A DNA stretch of 38,089 nt from Sphingomonadales bacterium 32-65-25. GTDB taxonomy: Bacteria; Pseudomonadota; Alphaproteobacteria; Sphingomonadales; Sphingomonadaceae. Positions 25,373 through 32,326 of the stretch are shown one piece after another; position 1 is the stretch's first letter; every line of letters starts with the position of its first letter. Under the pieces are notes generated by a model. It worked only from the letters and a program-made list of their open reading frames with translations. It had not been told where the DNA came from and made no database searches. A program made the position numbers and the translations under genes. The stretch covers positions 1 to 38,089 of the forward strand of contig NCEU01000006.1 in NCBI GenBank assembly GCA_002280855.1, in the 5' to 3' direction.

Positions 25373-26473
25373 TCAGGCGCCATGAAGGATGTGCATCACG
25401 TCACCATCGGCGACCACATATTCTTTGCCTTCCGCGCGCAGGCGGCCGGCGTCCTTGGCGGCGTTTTCGCCGCCCAAGGTGACAAAATCATCGTAGGAAA
25501 TGGTTTCGGCGCGGATGAATTTCTTTTCGAAATCACCATGGATCTCGCCGGCGGCTTGCGGGGCCTTGGAACCGCGCTTCACAGTCCAGGCGCGGGCTTC
25601 CTTGGGGCCGATGGTGAAGAAGGTGATCAGGCCGAGCAATTCGTAGGCCGCGCGGACGACGCGGGCCAACCCTGTTTCGTGGAGGCCGAGGCTCTCCAGA
25701 TATTCCTGGCGATCCGTGGGCTCCATGGTTGCGATTTCGGCTTCGATGGCGGCGCTCACCACAACGGCACTGGCACCGATGCTGGCGGCCATCTTGGCGA
25801 CCGCTTCGCTCAACGCGTTGCCGGTGGCGGCGCTGGCTTCTTCGACATTGCAGACATAGAGCACCGGCTTGGTGGTCAGCAGCTGCGCGTTCTTCAGCGC
25901 GCGGGCTTCGTCCTCATCCTTCGGTTCGGTCAGGCGGGCGGGCTTGCCGGCTTGCAGCAGCGCCAGCGCCTGGCCCAGCACCGCCGCCTGCACCTTGGCT
26001 TCCTTGTCACCCTGCTGGGCTTTCTTCAGCAGCTGCGGCACGCGTTTTTCGAGGCTTTCCAGATCGGCCAGCATCAGCTCGGTCTCGACCGTTTCAGCGT
26101 CTTCCACCGGGTCCACCTTGCCGGCAACGTGGGTGACATCATCATCGATGAAGCAGCGCAGCACATGGGCGATGGCATCGGTTTCGCGGATGTTGGCGAG
26201 GAACTGGTTACCCAGGCCTTCGCCCTTGGAGGCCCCCTTCACCAGGCCGGCGATATCGGTGAAGCCCAATTGCGTCTCGATGATCTTCTGGCTCTTGGCG
26301 ATGGCGGCCAGCTTGTCGATGCGCGGATCCGGCACGGCGACGTTGCCGACGTTCGGCTCGATCGTGCAGAACGGATAATTGGCCGCCTGCGCCGCCGCCG
26401 TTTGGGTGAGCGCGTTGAACAGGGTGGATTTGCCGACATTGGGCAGGCCGACGATACCGACGCGGATGGGCAT
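25373..26473 (-). CDS. ychF: Redox-regulated ATPase YchF (OLA1-type)
   Basis: This 366-residue TRAFAC-class NTPase binds ATP in preference to GTP and associates with ribosomes. It has the P-loop GLPNVGKSTLFNAL near residue 9, the switch DIAGLVKGASKGEGLGNQFL, NVEEA in place of the usual NKxD specificity motif, and a C-terminal TGS-type domain ending RLRAEGKEYVVADGDVMHILHGA. Length is the family standard. It follows pth on the same strand, 50 bp downstream, a common order (rplY-pth-ychF) in alphaproteobacteria. Confidence 0.96.
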   Translation of the reverse strand: MPIRVGIVGLPNVGKSTLFNALTQTAAAQAANYPFCTIEPNVGNVAVPDPRIDKLAAIAKSQKIIETQLGFTDIAGLVKGASKGEGLGNQFLANIRETDAIAHVLRCFIDDDVTHVAGKVDPVEDAETVETELMLADLESLEKRVPQLLKKAQQGDKEAKVQAAVLGQALALLQAGKPARLTEPKDEDEARALKNAQLLTTKPVLYVCNVEEASAATGNALSEAVAKMAASIGASAVVVSAAIEAEIATMEPTDRQEYLESLGLHETGLARVVRAAYELLGLITFFTIGPKEARAWTVKRGSKAPQAAGEIHGDFEKKFIRAETISYDDFVTLGGENAAKDAGRLRAEGKEYVVADGDVMHILHGA

Positions 26474-26523
26474 GACGTGATTCCAGATAGGAAAATGGGT
26501 GGGCGCTCTCTAGGGCGGGAACG

Positions 26524-27096
26524 TCAGGGCTGCAACCGCAGTGCGATGTCGGACAGGTAGCGGGGTTCATCACCGGCCAGCAGCGTGGGCAATTCGGCCG
26601 CGAGCACGCCGAGCAGATCGGCGAGCGGGTCCATCTCCACCTTGGCGAAATTGCCCAGCACATGACCCGTCACCCGATCCTTGTGACCGGGGTGGCCGAT
26701 GCCGATGCGCACGCGGCGCCAATCGGGGCCCAGGTGCGCGTCGATGGAACGGATGCCGTTGTGGCCAGCCGCGCCGCCGCCATGTTTGATCTTCAGCTTG
26801 AACGGCGCGAGGTCGAGCTCATCGTAGAAGACGGTGAGCGCCTCTGCGGGATCGCGCTTGTAGAAGCGCACGGCTTCGGCAACGCTGCGGCCGCTTTCGT
26901 TCATGAAGGTCGCGGGCTTCAGCAGCAGAACCTTGGCCGGGCCGATGCGGCCTTCAGCGGCCATGCCCTGAAAGCGGGGTTTGAACGGCCCGATGTTCCA
27001 GCATTCGGCGATGGCATCGATGGCCATGAAACCGACATTGTGCCGGTGCAGCGCATATTGCGCGCCGGGATTGCCGAGGCCAGCGAGGATCTGCAT
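26524..27096 (-). CDS. pth: Peptidyl-tRNA hydrolase
   Basis: This 190-residue enzyme frees tRNA from abortive peptidyl-tRNAs. It opens with LAGLGNPGAQYALHRHNVGF, where H19 is the catalytic histidine. Further signature blocks are KPATFMNESGRSV, VFYDELDLAPFKLKIKHGGGAAGHNGIRSI and RIGIGHPG. The family usually reads TRHNVGF; here it is LHRHNVGF, a conservative change that should not alter activity. It sits between rplY and ychF. Confidence 0.96.
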   Translation of the reverse strand: MQILAGLGNPGAQYALHRHNVGFMAIDAIAECWNIGPFKPRFQGMAAEGRIGPAKVLLLKPATFMNESGRSVAEAVRFYKRDPAEALTVFYDELDLAPFKLKIKHGGGAAGHNGIRSIDAHLGPDWRRVRIGIGHPGHKDRVTGHVLGNFAKVEMDPLADLLGVLAAELPTLLAGDEPRYLSDIALRLQP

Positions 27097-27134
27097 GCGC
27101 GGCTGCTAACCTTGAACGGGGCAAAGGGGCAATG

Positions 27135-27173
27135 AAAAACGGGGCGGAGGATCGCTCCCCCGCCCCGTTTTTT
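27135..27173 (-). terminator. Intrinsic terminator after rplY
   Basis: A GC-rich stem (ACGGGGCGG / CCGCCCCGT) is flanked by A5 on the left and T6 on the right, so it can act in both directions. On the minus strand it lies 19 nt beyond the rplY stop and is followed by a T tract, which makes it the likely rplY terminator. pth would then need its own promoter in the 40-bp gap to the left. Confidence 0.8.
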
Positions 27174-27191
27174 GGCACACAAACCGAACGC

Positions 27192-27794
27192 TTATGCAGC
27201 GGCGGTTGCTTCGCCTTCTTCGCTCTTCATTGCCTTGGGGGCAACGATAGTGGCGATGGTCAGGCCGGTTTCGCGGCCATGCGGCCTCACGCCGGCGGGC
27301 AGCTTCACATCGGCGATGTGGATGGCGGCGCCAACCTGCAGGCCGGCCAGGCTGATGGTGACATCATCCGGGATGGCATCCGGGGCGCAATCCAGCTTCA
27401 GTTCGTGCGCGACGATGTTGAGCATCGCGCCGGTCTTGATGGCGGAAAGTTCCTGATCAACAAAGTGCACCGGCACCGTGACGGTGACGACTTCATTGCC
27501 GGTGAGGCGCAGGAAATCGACGTGGATCGGGCGATCCGAAACCACATGGAAAGCCACGTCGCGCGGCAGGGTACGGATGATGGTGCCATCCAGTTCCAGC
27601 TCGACGATGGCGTTCATGAAATGGCCAGTGTGCAACTGGCGCATGAGGATCTTTTCCTCGATGTGGATGGTCGTTGCGGCTTCGCCCGCACCATAGATCA
27701 CGGCCGGGACACGGCCTTCGCGGCGGATCGCGCGGGAGGCTCCCTTGCCTGCCTTGGCGCGAAGTTCAGCCACGAGCTTGAAAGTTTCGCTCAT
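27192..27794 (-). CDS. rplY: 50S ribosomal protein L25 (general stress protein Ctc type)
   Basis: This 200-residue protein is the long, two-domain Ctc form of L25. An N-terminal 5S-rRNA-binding domain (FKLVAELRAKAGKGASRAIRREGRVPAVIYG) is followed by the TL5-type C-terminal domain (about 100-190). It binds 5S rRNA in the central protuberance. The start is the ATG at 27794, preceded by AGGAG; the open frame further upstream lacks family similarity. An Ala- and Glu-rich tail closes the protein. Confidence 0.95.
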   Translation of the reverse strand: MSETFKLVAELRAKAGKGASRAIRREGRVPAVIYGAGEAATTIHIEEKILMRQLHTGHFMNAIVELELDGTIIRTLPRDVAFHVVSDRPIHVDFLRLTGNEVVTVTVPVHFVDQELSAIKTGAMLNIVAHELKLDCAPDAIPDDVTISLAGLQVGAAIHIADVKLPAGVRPHGRETGLTIATIVAPKAMKSEEGEATAAA

Positions 27795-27948
27795 GATTGG
27801 CTCCTGATGGATATGATTTCGCTTGTGCCCGCCGCCTCCAGGGATGCGAAAATGGCAGGACACCAACGAAGCGGCGCGGATAGGGGAAGCCGCCGGAAAA
27901 AGCAAGCGCCCGCTCAGTGATGACTGGCGTGCGGCAGCGGCGCCCGGC
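27795..27948. other. Gap between rplY and the lipoprotein gene
   Basis: This 154-bp gap must contain the rplY promoter and the 3' end of the lipoprotein operon; both genes run on the minus strand. I see the AGGAG ribosome site just before rplY but cannot identify a convincing promoter or terminator hairpin. Confidence 0.3.
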
Positions 27949-28332
27949 TCAGGGTGTGGGCTGATCGGTGTAGCTGTCGATCTTCAGCTGCCCATTTTCT
28001 TCCATCAGCACGAACAATTCCGAAACCGGGCCCCGCTCATAACGGGCGGACCAGGCGACCGTTGTGCGGCCATCCTCACGGGTGATGCCTGCCAGTTCGC
28101 CGCCAATATAGCGGCCATGGCGTTCGATGATGGCGCGAAAAGCTCGCGCGGTGCCGCCGCCGGGGCGAAGGTTGCGGGTGGACTGGCTGAGCAGGCCATC
28201 GATTGCAGTCCAATCGCCAGCATTGAGCGCCCCGTGGAAACGATCGGTCAGCGCCCGACTGGCCGCGGCGTCAGGGCCGGAACAGGCCGCCAGCAGCACA
28301 GATACGGCGACAGGGGCGAGCCAGCGCTTCAT
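27949..28332 (-). CDS. Small lipoprotein with NTF2/SnoaL-like fold
   Basis: This 127-residue protein has a lipobox signal (MKRWLAPVAVSVLLAACSGPD), so C18 should be lipidated and the protein anchored to the inner or outer membrane. The mature part (ALTDRFHGALNAGDWTAIDGLLS near its start and FVLMEENGQLKIDSYTDQ at its end) fits the small alpha+beta cone of DUF4019/NTF2-like proteins. No active site can be assigned. It overlaps the TraB/GumN gene by ATGA, so both are made together. Confidence 0.7.
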   Translation of the reverse strand: MKRWLAPVAVSVLLAACSGPDAAASRALTDRFHGALNAGDWTAIDGLLSQSTRNLRPGGGTARAFRAIIERHGRYIGGELAGITREDGRTTVAWSARYERGPVSELFVLMEENGQLKIDSYTDQPTP

Positions 28333-29186
28333 TGCACTCTCTTGACCTTGAAACCGCGCGCCTTCAGCAGGGCGATCAGGCTGTGCGGCCCGGCCATATG
28401 GGCAGCGCCCACGGCCATGAAATGCCGGCCCGGCCGTTTCAGCGCCGTTTGCACCCAATCGGCCCAGGCGGCATTGCGATCCCGGAACAGGCGCTTTTCC
28501 AGTTCCGGCGACAGGCTGGCATCGTCAAAATCGGTGAGGATGCGCTCCACGTCGCCGGCGGCCCAGGCAGCGACCAGGCCCTGCATCTGCTCGCCGGTCT
28601 TGCCAGCATCGGCGATGGCCGACGCCAGCAGCAGCCGCTGATCGGCTTCGGGCAGGCTGTCGAACAAGGCCAATTGGCCACGCGCGGTTTCAAGGCCAAC
28701 AAGCGGCTTGCCAGCAGTGCGGGCGCGGGCAATCAGGGCGACATCAACCCCGGCCGCCGGATCGAGACCAGCGCGGGCCACCTCGATCTGCACCAGGGTG
28801 AGCGCCGCCAACCAGCTTTCCATGCCATCCAGCGCACCGGGGGGCAGGCCCGTCGCCTTCAGAAGCGCATCGGCCTTGGGTTTCAGATCATCAGGCAGCC
28901 GGCTGGCCAATGGCACCGGTGCCGGCAGGCGGCCCAGTTCCATCACCACGGCGCGCATCGCGGCCGGATCGGGCGGCCCGGCGATTTCCACCACCAATGT
29001 GCCGGCGCGATTGAAGGCGCGCGCCGCCTGCGGGGTGAGCCAATCCGTTCCCTTCGGCAGGGCATGGATGGTGCCATAGAGCGTGATCTGACGCTTGCCC
29101 TGCCCCACCTGCCACATCGCCGGCACTGCCCAGACGGGGGTGGCGAGCCACAGACAAAGGATCAGAAACAGGCGATGCAGCATCAT
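28329..29186 (-). CDS. TraB/GumN family protein
   Basis: This 285-residue exported protein has a signal peptide (about residues 1-20, LILCLWLATPVWA). TraB/GumN-type motifs include ITLYGTIHALPKG near residue 35, VVEIAGP, LVGLETARGQLALFDSL and the late VGAAHMAGPHSLIALL. The fold is related to the Tiki metalloproteases, with histidine and glutamate residues lining a metal pocket; the true activity of bacterial members is mostly unknown. It forms a two-gene operon with the lipoprotein. Confidence 0.85.
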   Translation of the reverse strand: MMLHRLFLILCLWLATPVWAVPAMWQVGQGKRQITLYGTIHALPKGTDWLTPQAARAFNRAGTLVVEIAGPPDPAAMRAVVMELGRLPAPVPLASRLPDDLKPKADALLKATGLPPGALDGMESWLAALTLVQIEVARAGLDPAAGVDVALIARARTAGKPLVGLETARGQLALFDSLPEADQRLLLASAIADAGKTGEQMQGLVAAWAAGDVERILTDFDDASLSPELEKRLFRDRNAAWADWVQTALKRPGRHFMAVGAAHMAGPHSLIALLKARGFKVKRVQ

Positions 29187-29216
29187 GCAAGGTCGATAGC
29201 AGGCCGGCAGGCAACG

Positions 29217-29250
29217 AAAAAGGGCCGCCCCTTGCGGGACGGCCCTCTTT
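29217..29250 (-). terminator. Intrinsic terminator after the PEP-CTERM gene
   Basis: AGGGCCG(C)CCC and GGGACGGCCCT form an 11-bp stem with one mismatch and a TTGC loop. On the minus strand it starts 19 nt beyond the stop codon and is followed by TTTTTCG, a typical intrinsic terminator. Confidence 0.75.
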
Positions 29251-29268
29251 GTCGCGACGAGCGAAAAA

Positions 29269-29898
29269 TCAGGCGGCGACGGCGCGGCGACGGCGCATGG
29301 CCGCCCCAGTCAGGCCAAACCCGGCGATCAGCATCGCCCAACTGGCCGGTTCCGGCACGCCGGGTGTGAGGTTGCCCAGCTCATAGCTGAAGAACACGCG
29401 GCTGATCGAACCGCCACCTTCGGTCCAAACATCCTGCGGCGCCGTGCTGCGCAGGTCGAACTGCATGCCGAAACGCTGCAGAGTGATGGCGTTGCCGCCC
29501 AGGTCAGCGACATAGCCGCTGGGCGCGTAGCTGTTGACGTTATCACGCACGCCCATGATGCCGATCACGTCGCCGGCGAAGAACTGCAGGCTGAGCGGGA
29601 TTTCCGTCAGGCTGGCGCTGTTCTGGGTCAGGTGCATGACCGTGAAATCATTGGTGGTGGCCGAAAACAACGGCGGCGCATTGGTCAGCCGCAGCACGGT
29701 GACGCTCTGCGGGCCACTGCTCGCCGTCGTCGGCACCAGCACGCCGCGCATCACGAAATCCACCGGCGCGGTGAACCAATAACCGCGGCTGCTGCCGGTG
29801 AACGTGGCGCTCTGCGACGGCATATCGATTGTGGCAACCGCGGCCGAAGCCGGAACCGCCAGCGCCAAAGCCGCGCTGGCCAACATCATCTTGAACAT
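29269..29898 (-). CDS. PEPxxWA-CTERM exosortase-sorted secreted protein
   Basis: This 209-residue secreted protein has a signal peptide (MFKMMLASAALALAVPASA), a beta-rich body of about 160 residues with no cysteines, and a C-terminal sorting signal: VPEPASWAML, a hydrophobic helix (IAGFGLTGAA) and the basic end MRRRR. The tail is the PEPxxWA form recognised by exosortase in sphingomonads, so the protein is probably cleaved and displayed at or beyond the outer membrane, often with exopolysaccharide. The body is not assignable to a known domain. The start ATG at 29898 follows GGGGGAAG. An upstream sigma-54-type promoter is present. Confidence 0.88.
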   Translation of the reverse strand: MFKMMLASAALALAVPASAAVATIDMPSQSATFTGSSRGYWFTAPVDFVMRGVLVPTTASSGPQSVTVLRLTNAPPLFSATTNDFTVMHLTQNSASLTEIPLSLQFFAGDVIGIMGVRDNVNSYAPSGYVADLGGNAITLQRFGMQFDLRSTAPQDVWTEGGGSISRVFFSYELGNLTPGVPEPASWAMLIAGFGLTGAAMRRRRAVAA

Positions 29899-29947
29899 GC
29901 TTCCCCCAACAAGAAACGCAGGAAAATCAGCCTGCTGATGCTGGTTA

Positions 29948-29963
29948 TGCAATATTCATGCCA
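29948..29963 (-). promoter_or_regulatory. Sigma-54 (RpoN) -24/-12 promoter of the PEP-CTERM gene
   Basis: On the minus strand TGGCAT-GAATA-TTGCA matches the consensus TGGCAC-N5-TTGCA at 10 of 11 positions, with the exact GG-N10-GC spacing. Transcription would begin near 29937, about 39 nt before the ATG, which leaves room for the GGGGGAAG ribosome site. No other match of this quality was seen when scanning the window by eye. Confidence 0.7.
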
Positions 29964-29975
29964 CGGCAGCTCTAG

Positions 29976-29991
29976 TTTCAACGCGTTGAAA
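29976..29991. promoter_or_regulatory. Perfect 16-bp palindrome TTTCAACG/CGTTGAAA
   Basis: An exact 16-bp palindrome with a central CG lies 12 bp upstream of the -24 element of the PEP-CTERM promoter. Its form is like LacI/TetR-type operators. It could bind an activator or repressor acting on the PEP-CTERM gene. It could also belong to the 3' region of the acyl-CoA synthetase gene. Confidence 0.5.
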
Positions 29992-30031
29992 ACAAGCGCA
30001 GATTTCTGACCCTCCCTGCGGAACGAGCCGA

Positions 30032-30054
30032 AAGTGTCAATTTTTCCGACACTT
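30032..30054. promoter_or_regulatory. Inverted repeat AAGTGTC-N9-GACACTT, candidate enhancer site
   Basis: Perfect 7-bp arms surround a 9-nt centre (AATTTTTCC). It lies about 70-90 bp upstream of the -24 element, the usual distance for a sigma-54 enhancer-binding protein site. It is also 16 bp beyond the acyl-CoA synthetase stop, so a role as a weak terminator is the main alternative; however, no T tract follows on the minus strand. Confidence 0.5.
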
Positions 30055-30070
30055 GGGCCTTACTGATAGA

Positions 30071-31594
30071 TTAGCCCGCCTTGGCCCAATATTCGTCCTT
30101 CAACAACCGCTTGTAGAGCTTGCCGGTGTCGTGGCGCGGCAGTTCGGCGCGGAAATCGATGCGCTTGGGGCATTTCACATGGGAAAGCCGGCTGCGCACA
30201 TACTCGATCAGTTCGGCTTCCAGATCGGGCCCGGCCTTGGCCATGTCCCGCGGCTGCACGACGGCGTGGACGGCTTCGCCCATCACCTCGTCCGGGATTC
30301 CGAACACCGCGACATCGGCCACTTCAGGATGCGAGATCAGCGTGTTTTCGGCTTCCTGCGGATAGACGTTCACGCCGCCCGAAATGATCATGAAGGCCGC
30401 ACGATCGGTGAGGAACAGATAGCCCTCCTCGTCCACCCGGCCGATGTCGCCGAAGGTGGCGCCATGCTCGCTCATCACACTGGCGGTCTTTTCGGGATCA
30501 TTATGGTAGCTGAAGCTGCCGCCGCCGTGGAAGAAGATGCGGCCCACCTCGTTCGGGCCAAGCCGGTTGCCGTCATCATCCAGCACGCGGATTTCGCCCA
30601 GGATGGATTTGCCGACGCTGCCCGGCCGCGCCAGCCATTCCTGCGGGGAGATGGCGGTGAAGCCGGCACCTTCGGTGGCGCTGTAATATTCGAAGATCAC
30701 CGGGCCCCACCAGGTGATCATGGCGTGCTTCACGTCCACCGGGCACGGCGCGGCGGCGTGGATGGCAACCTTCAGGCTGGAAAGATCATAGCGGGCGCGC
30801 ACATCATCGGGCAGCTTAAGCATGCGCACGAACATGGTGGGCACCAGCTGGCTGTGGGTGATGTGGTGCTTTTCGACCAACGCCAGATAGGATTCTGGAT
30901 CGAATTTCTCCATCACCACCACGGTGCCGCCAAACTTGTGCACGCTCATGCAATAGCGCAGCGGCGCGGCGTGATAGAGCGGCGCCGGCGACAGATATTT
31001 CATGCCCGGCGCGAATTGATACAGCGCCGCCACCATACCCGAGAGCGCATCGACCTGATCGATCGGGCCTTCCGGCAAGGGCCCGCGCACGCCCTTGGGC
31101 CGGCCGGTGGTGCCGCTGGAATAGAGCATGTCACGCCCGGTGCTTTCATCGGCGATACGGGTGGTGGGCATGTTCATGATCGCATCGTGCAGGCGGGTGC
31201 TGCCGGGTGCGCCGGCGCCCGTGCAGAACCGCGCTGCCGATGACAGAGTAGGCGTGGCGGCCACGGCAACTTCAGCCAATGCCGGCGAGCAGAAGATCGC
31301 CTTTGCGCCCGAATCCTGAGCGATATATCCGGCTTCATCGGCGGTCAGCTTGGTGGACATGGCAACATACACCAGGCCCGCCCGCTGCGCCGCCCAGCAG
31401 ATGGGGAGGTAATCAATCTCGTTGTGCATCAGGATGGCGATGGTATCGCCGCGCACCAGGCCAAGGCCGCGCAGCAGATGGGCAATGCGGTTGGATTCGG
31501 CTTCCAGCTGCGCATAGGTCAGTGTGTCGCCGCTGCCGGCCATGATGATGGCAGGCGTATCGGGCTGGTTCGCGGCATGATGAAACGGGTGCAT
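30071..31594 (-). CDS. Acyl-CoA synthetase (AMP-forming)
   Basis: This 507-residue enzyme of the ANL superfamily activates a carboxylic acid with ATP to an acyl-adenylate and then to the CoA thioester. The P-loop-like motif SSGTTGRPKGV is near residue 160; the adenylate motif YYSATEGAG near 300; the hinge region GDIGRVDEEGYLFLTDR, with IISGGVNVYPQEAE; and the catalytic C-terminal lysine in DTGKLYKR. The acid is not predictable, but fatty or aromatic acids are likely. It is 3 bp downstream of the Pr6Pr membrane protein gene. Confidence 0.9.
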   Translation of the reverse strand: MHPFHHAANQPDTPAIIMAGSGDTLTYAQLEAESNRIAHLLRGLGLVRGDTIAILMHNEIDYLPICWAAQRAGLVYVAMSTKLTADEAGYIAQDSGAKAIFCSPALAEVAVAATPTLSSAARFCTGAGAPGSTRLHDAIMNMPTTRIADESTGRDMLYSSGTTGRPKGVRGPLPEGPIDQVDALSGMVAALYQFAPGMKYLSPAPLYHAAPLRYCMSVHKFGGTVVVMEKFDPESYLALVEKHHITHSQLVPTMFVRMLKLPDDVRARYDLSSLKVAIHAAAPCPVDVKHAMITWWGPVIFEYYSATEGAGFTAISPQEWLARPGSVGKSILGEIRVLDDDGNRLGPNEVGRIFFHGGGSFSYHNDPEKTASVMSEHGATFGDIGRVDEEGYLFLTDRAAFMIISGGVNVYPQEAENTLISHPEVADVAVFGIPDEVMGEAVHAVVQPRDMAKAGPDLEAELIEYVRSRLSHVKCPKRIDFRAELPRHDTGKLYKRLLKDEYWAKAG

Positions 31595-31597
31595 GGT

Positions 31598-32233
31598 CTA
31601 TCCTTTTGGCGAACGGCGGCGATCCCACCAGATGGCAATGGCCATTGCAGCAGCAAACAGGCTGGCCAGGCCGGTGATGTTGATGCCCAGCTGCGCCCAG
31701 CCCAGCTTGCCGGCATCGATGAAATAATAGGGGTAGCTGCCGGTCTGCGCGCCCACCAGCAGCGCAAACAGGCAATAGGCCAATGGCAGCGGCAGCACCG
31801 CCCACACATGCTGCCAGCCAAGTCGGGCAGCAGGCCGCAGCAGCAGCCACCACAGCGGCCAGGCAATGGGCGAAAACACATGGAAGATGAAATCAATGGC
31901 CTGACGCAACAAGGTTGGCGGATGGTTCAGGCCAGCGAGCAGCGTGTTGTAGATGATGCCCACCACCGCGATCCATGCCGCGCTGGCGGCAAGCAGCGCC
32001 GGATGCGCCGGGCCACGCCCCCTGCCGATCAGGGCAACATGGCCGGCAATCAGCGCCACCGCCGTGTTGGACCAGATGGTGAACCAGCCATAAAGCCGCT
32101 GCACCTCATCCAGCGGATCGCGGCCGCGTTCCACCACGTTCAGGGCGAATTGGGTGAAAAGCGCCGCGCCGCACAGCACCGCAACGGCTGCCGCAGCGGC
32201 GCGTGATCTGCCTGTCAGCCATTCGTTCTTCAT
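31598..32233 (-). CDS. Pr6Pr-family six-helix membrane protein
   Basis: This 211-residue integral membrane protein has six hydrophobic helices. Conserved features of the Pr6Pr / FAR-17a-AIG1-like group are YGWFTIWSNTAVAL in helix II, GIIYNTLLAGL in helix III, and a histidine-containing FIFHVFSPIAWPLWW. Eukaryotic AIG1/FAR-17a relatives hydrolyse fatty-acid esters of hydroxy fatty acids using Thr and His; here the T of IYNTLL and the H of FIFHVFSP sit at matching positions, so a lipid hydrolase role is conceivable. The start ATG at 32233 excludes an upstream run into the divergent gene. Confidence 0.75.
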   Translation of the reverse strand: MKNEWLTGRSRAAAAAVAVLCGAALFTQFALNVVERGRDPLDEVQRLYGWFTIWSNTAVALIAGHVALIGRGRGPAHPALLAASAAWIAVVGIIYNTLLAGLNHPPTLLRQAIDFIFHVFSPIAWPLWWLLLRPAARLGWQHVWAVLPLPLAYCLFALLVGAQTGSYPYYFIDAGKLGWAQLGINITGLASLFAAAMAIAIWWDRRRSPKG

Positions 32234-32326
32234 TACCGTAATAGCTAGCGCACCCAGCGGCCAGCGCAAAGCCTGTCGCCATTGGGGGGTGGCGCTGATA
32301 GGCTCGCCTTGGGGAGAATGGCCGTC
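32234..32326. promoter_or_regulatory. Divergent promoter region
   Basis: This 93-bp gap separates the divergent starts of the Pr6Pr gene and the molybdopterin oxidoreductase. It must hold promoters for both. GGGGAGA at 32311-32317 is the ribosome site of the oxidoreductase. I cannot identify -35/-10 elements with confidence. Confidence 0.3.

Noticed and set aside
25382..26560. Long + strand open frame opposite ychF (and similar ones opposite kpsE, ilvE, glyQ and the TraB gene)
   Set aside because: All follow the same phase relation to a well-supported minus-strand gene and lack ribosome sites and family matches.
30032..30054. Intrinsic terminator of the acyl-CoA synthetase gene
   Set aside because: The stem is only 7 bp with an AT-rich 9-nt loop and no following T tract on the minus strand; kept instead as a candidate regulatory repeat, with termination noted as the alternative.
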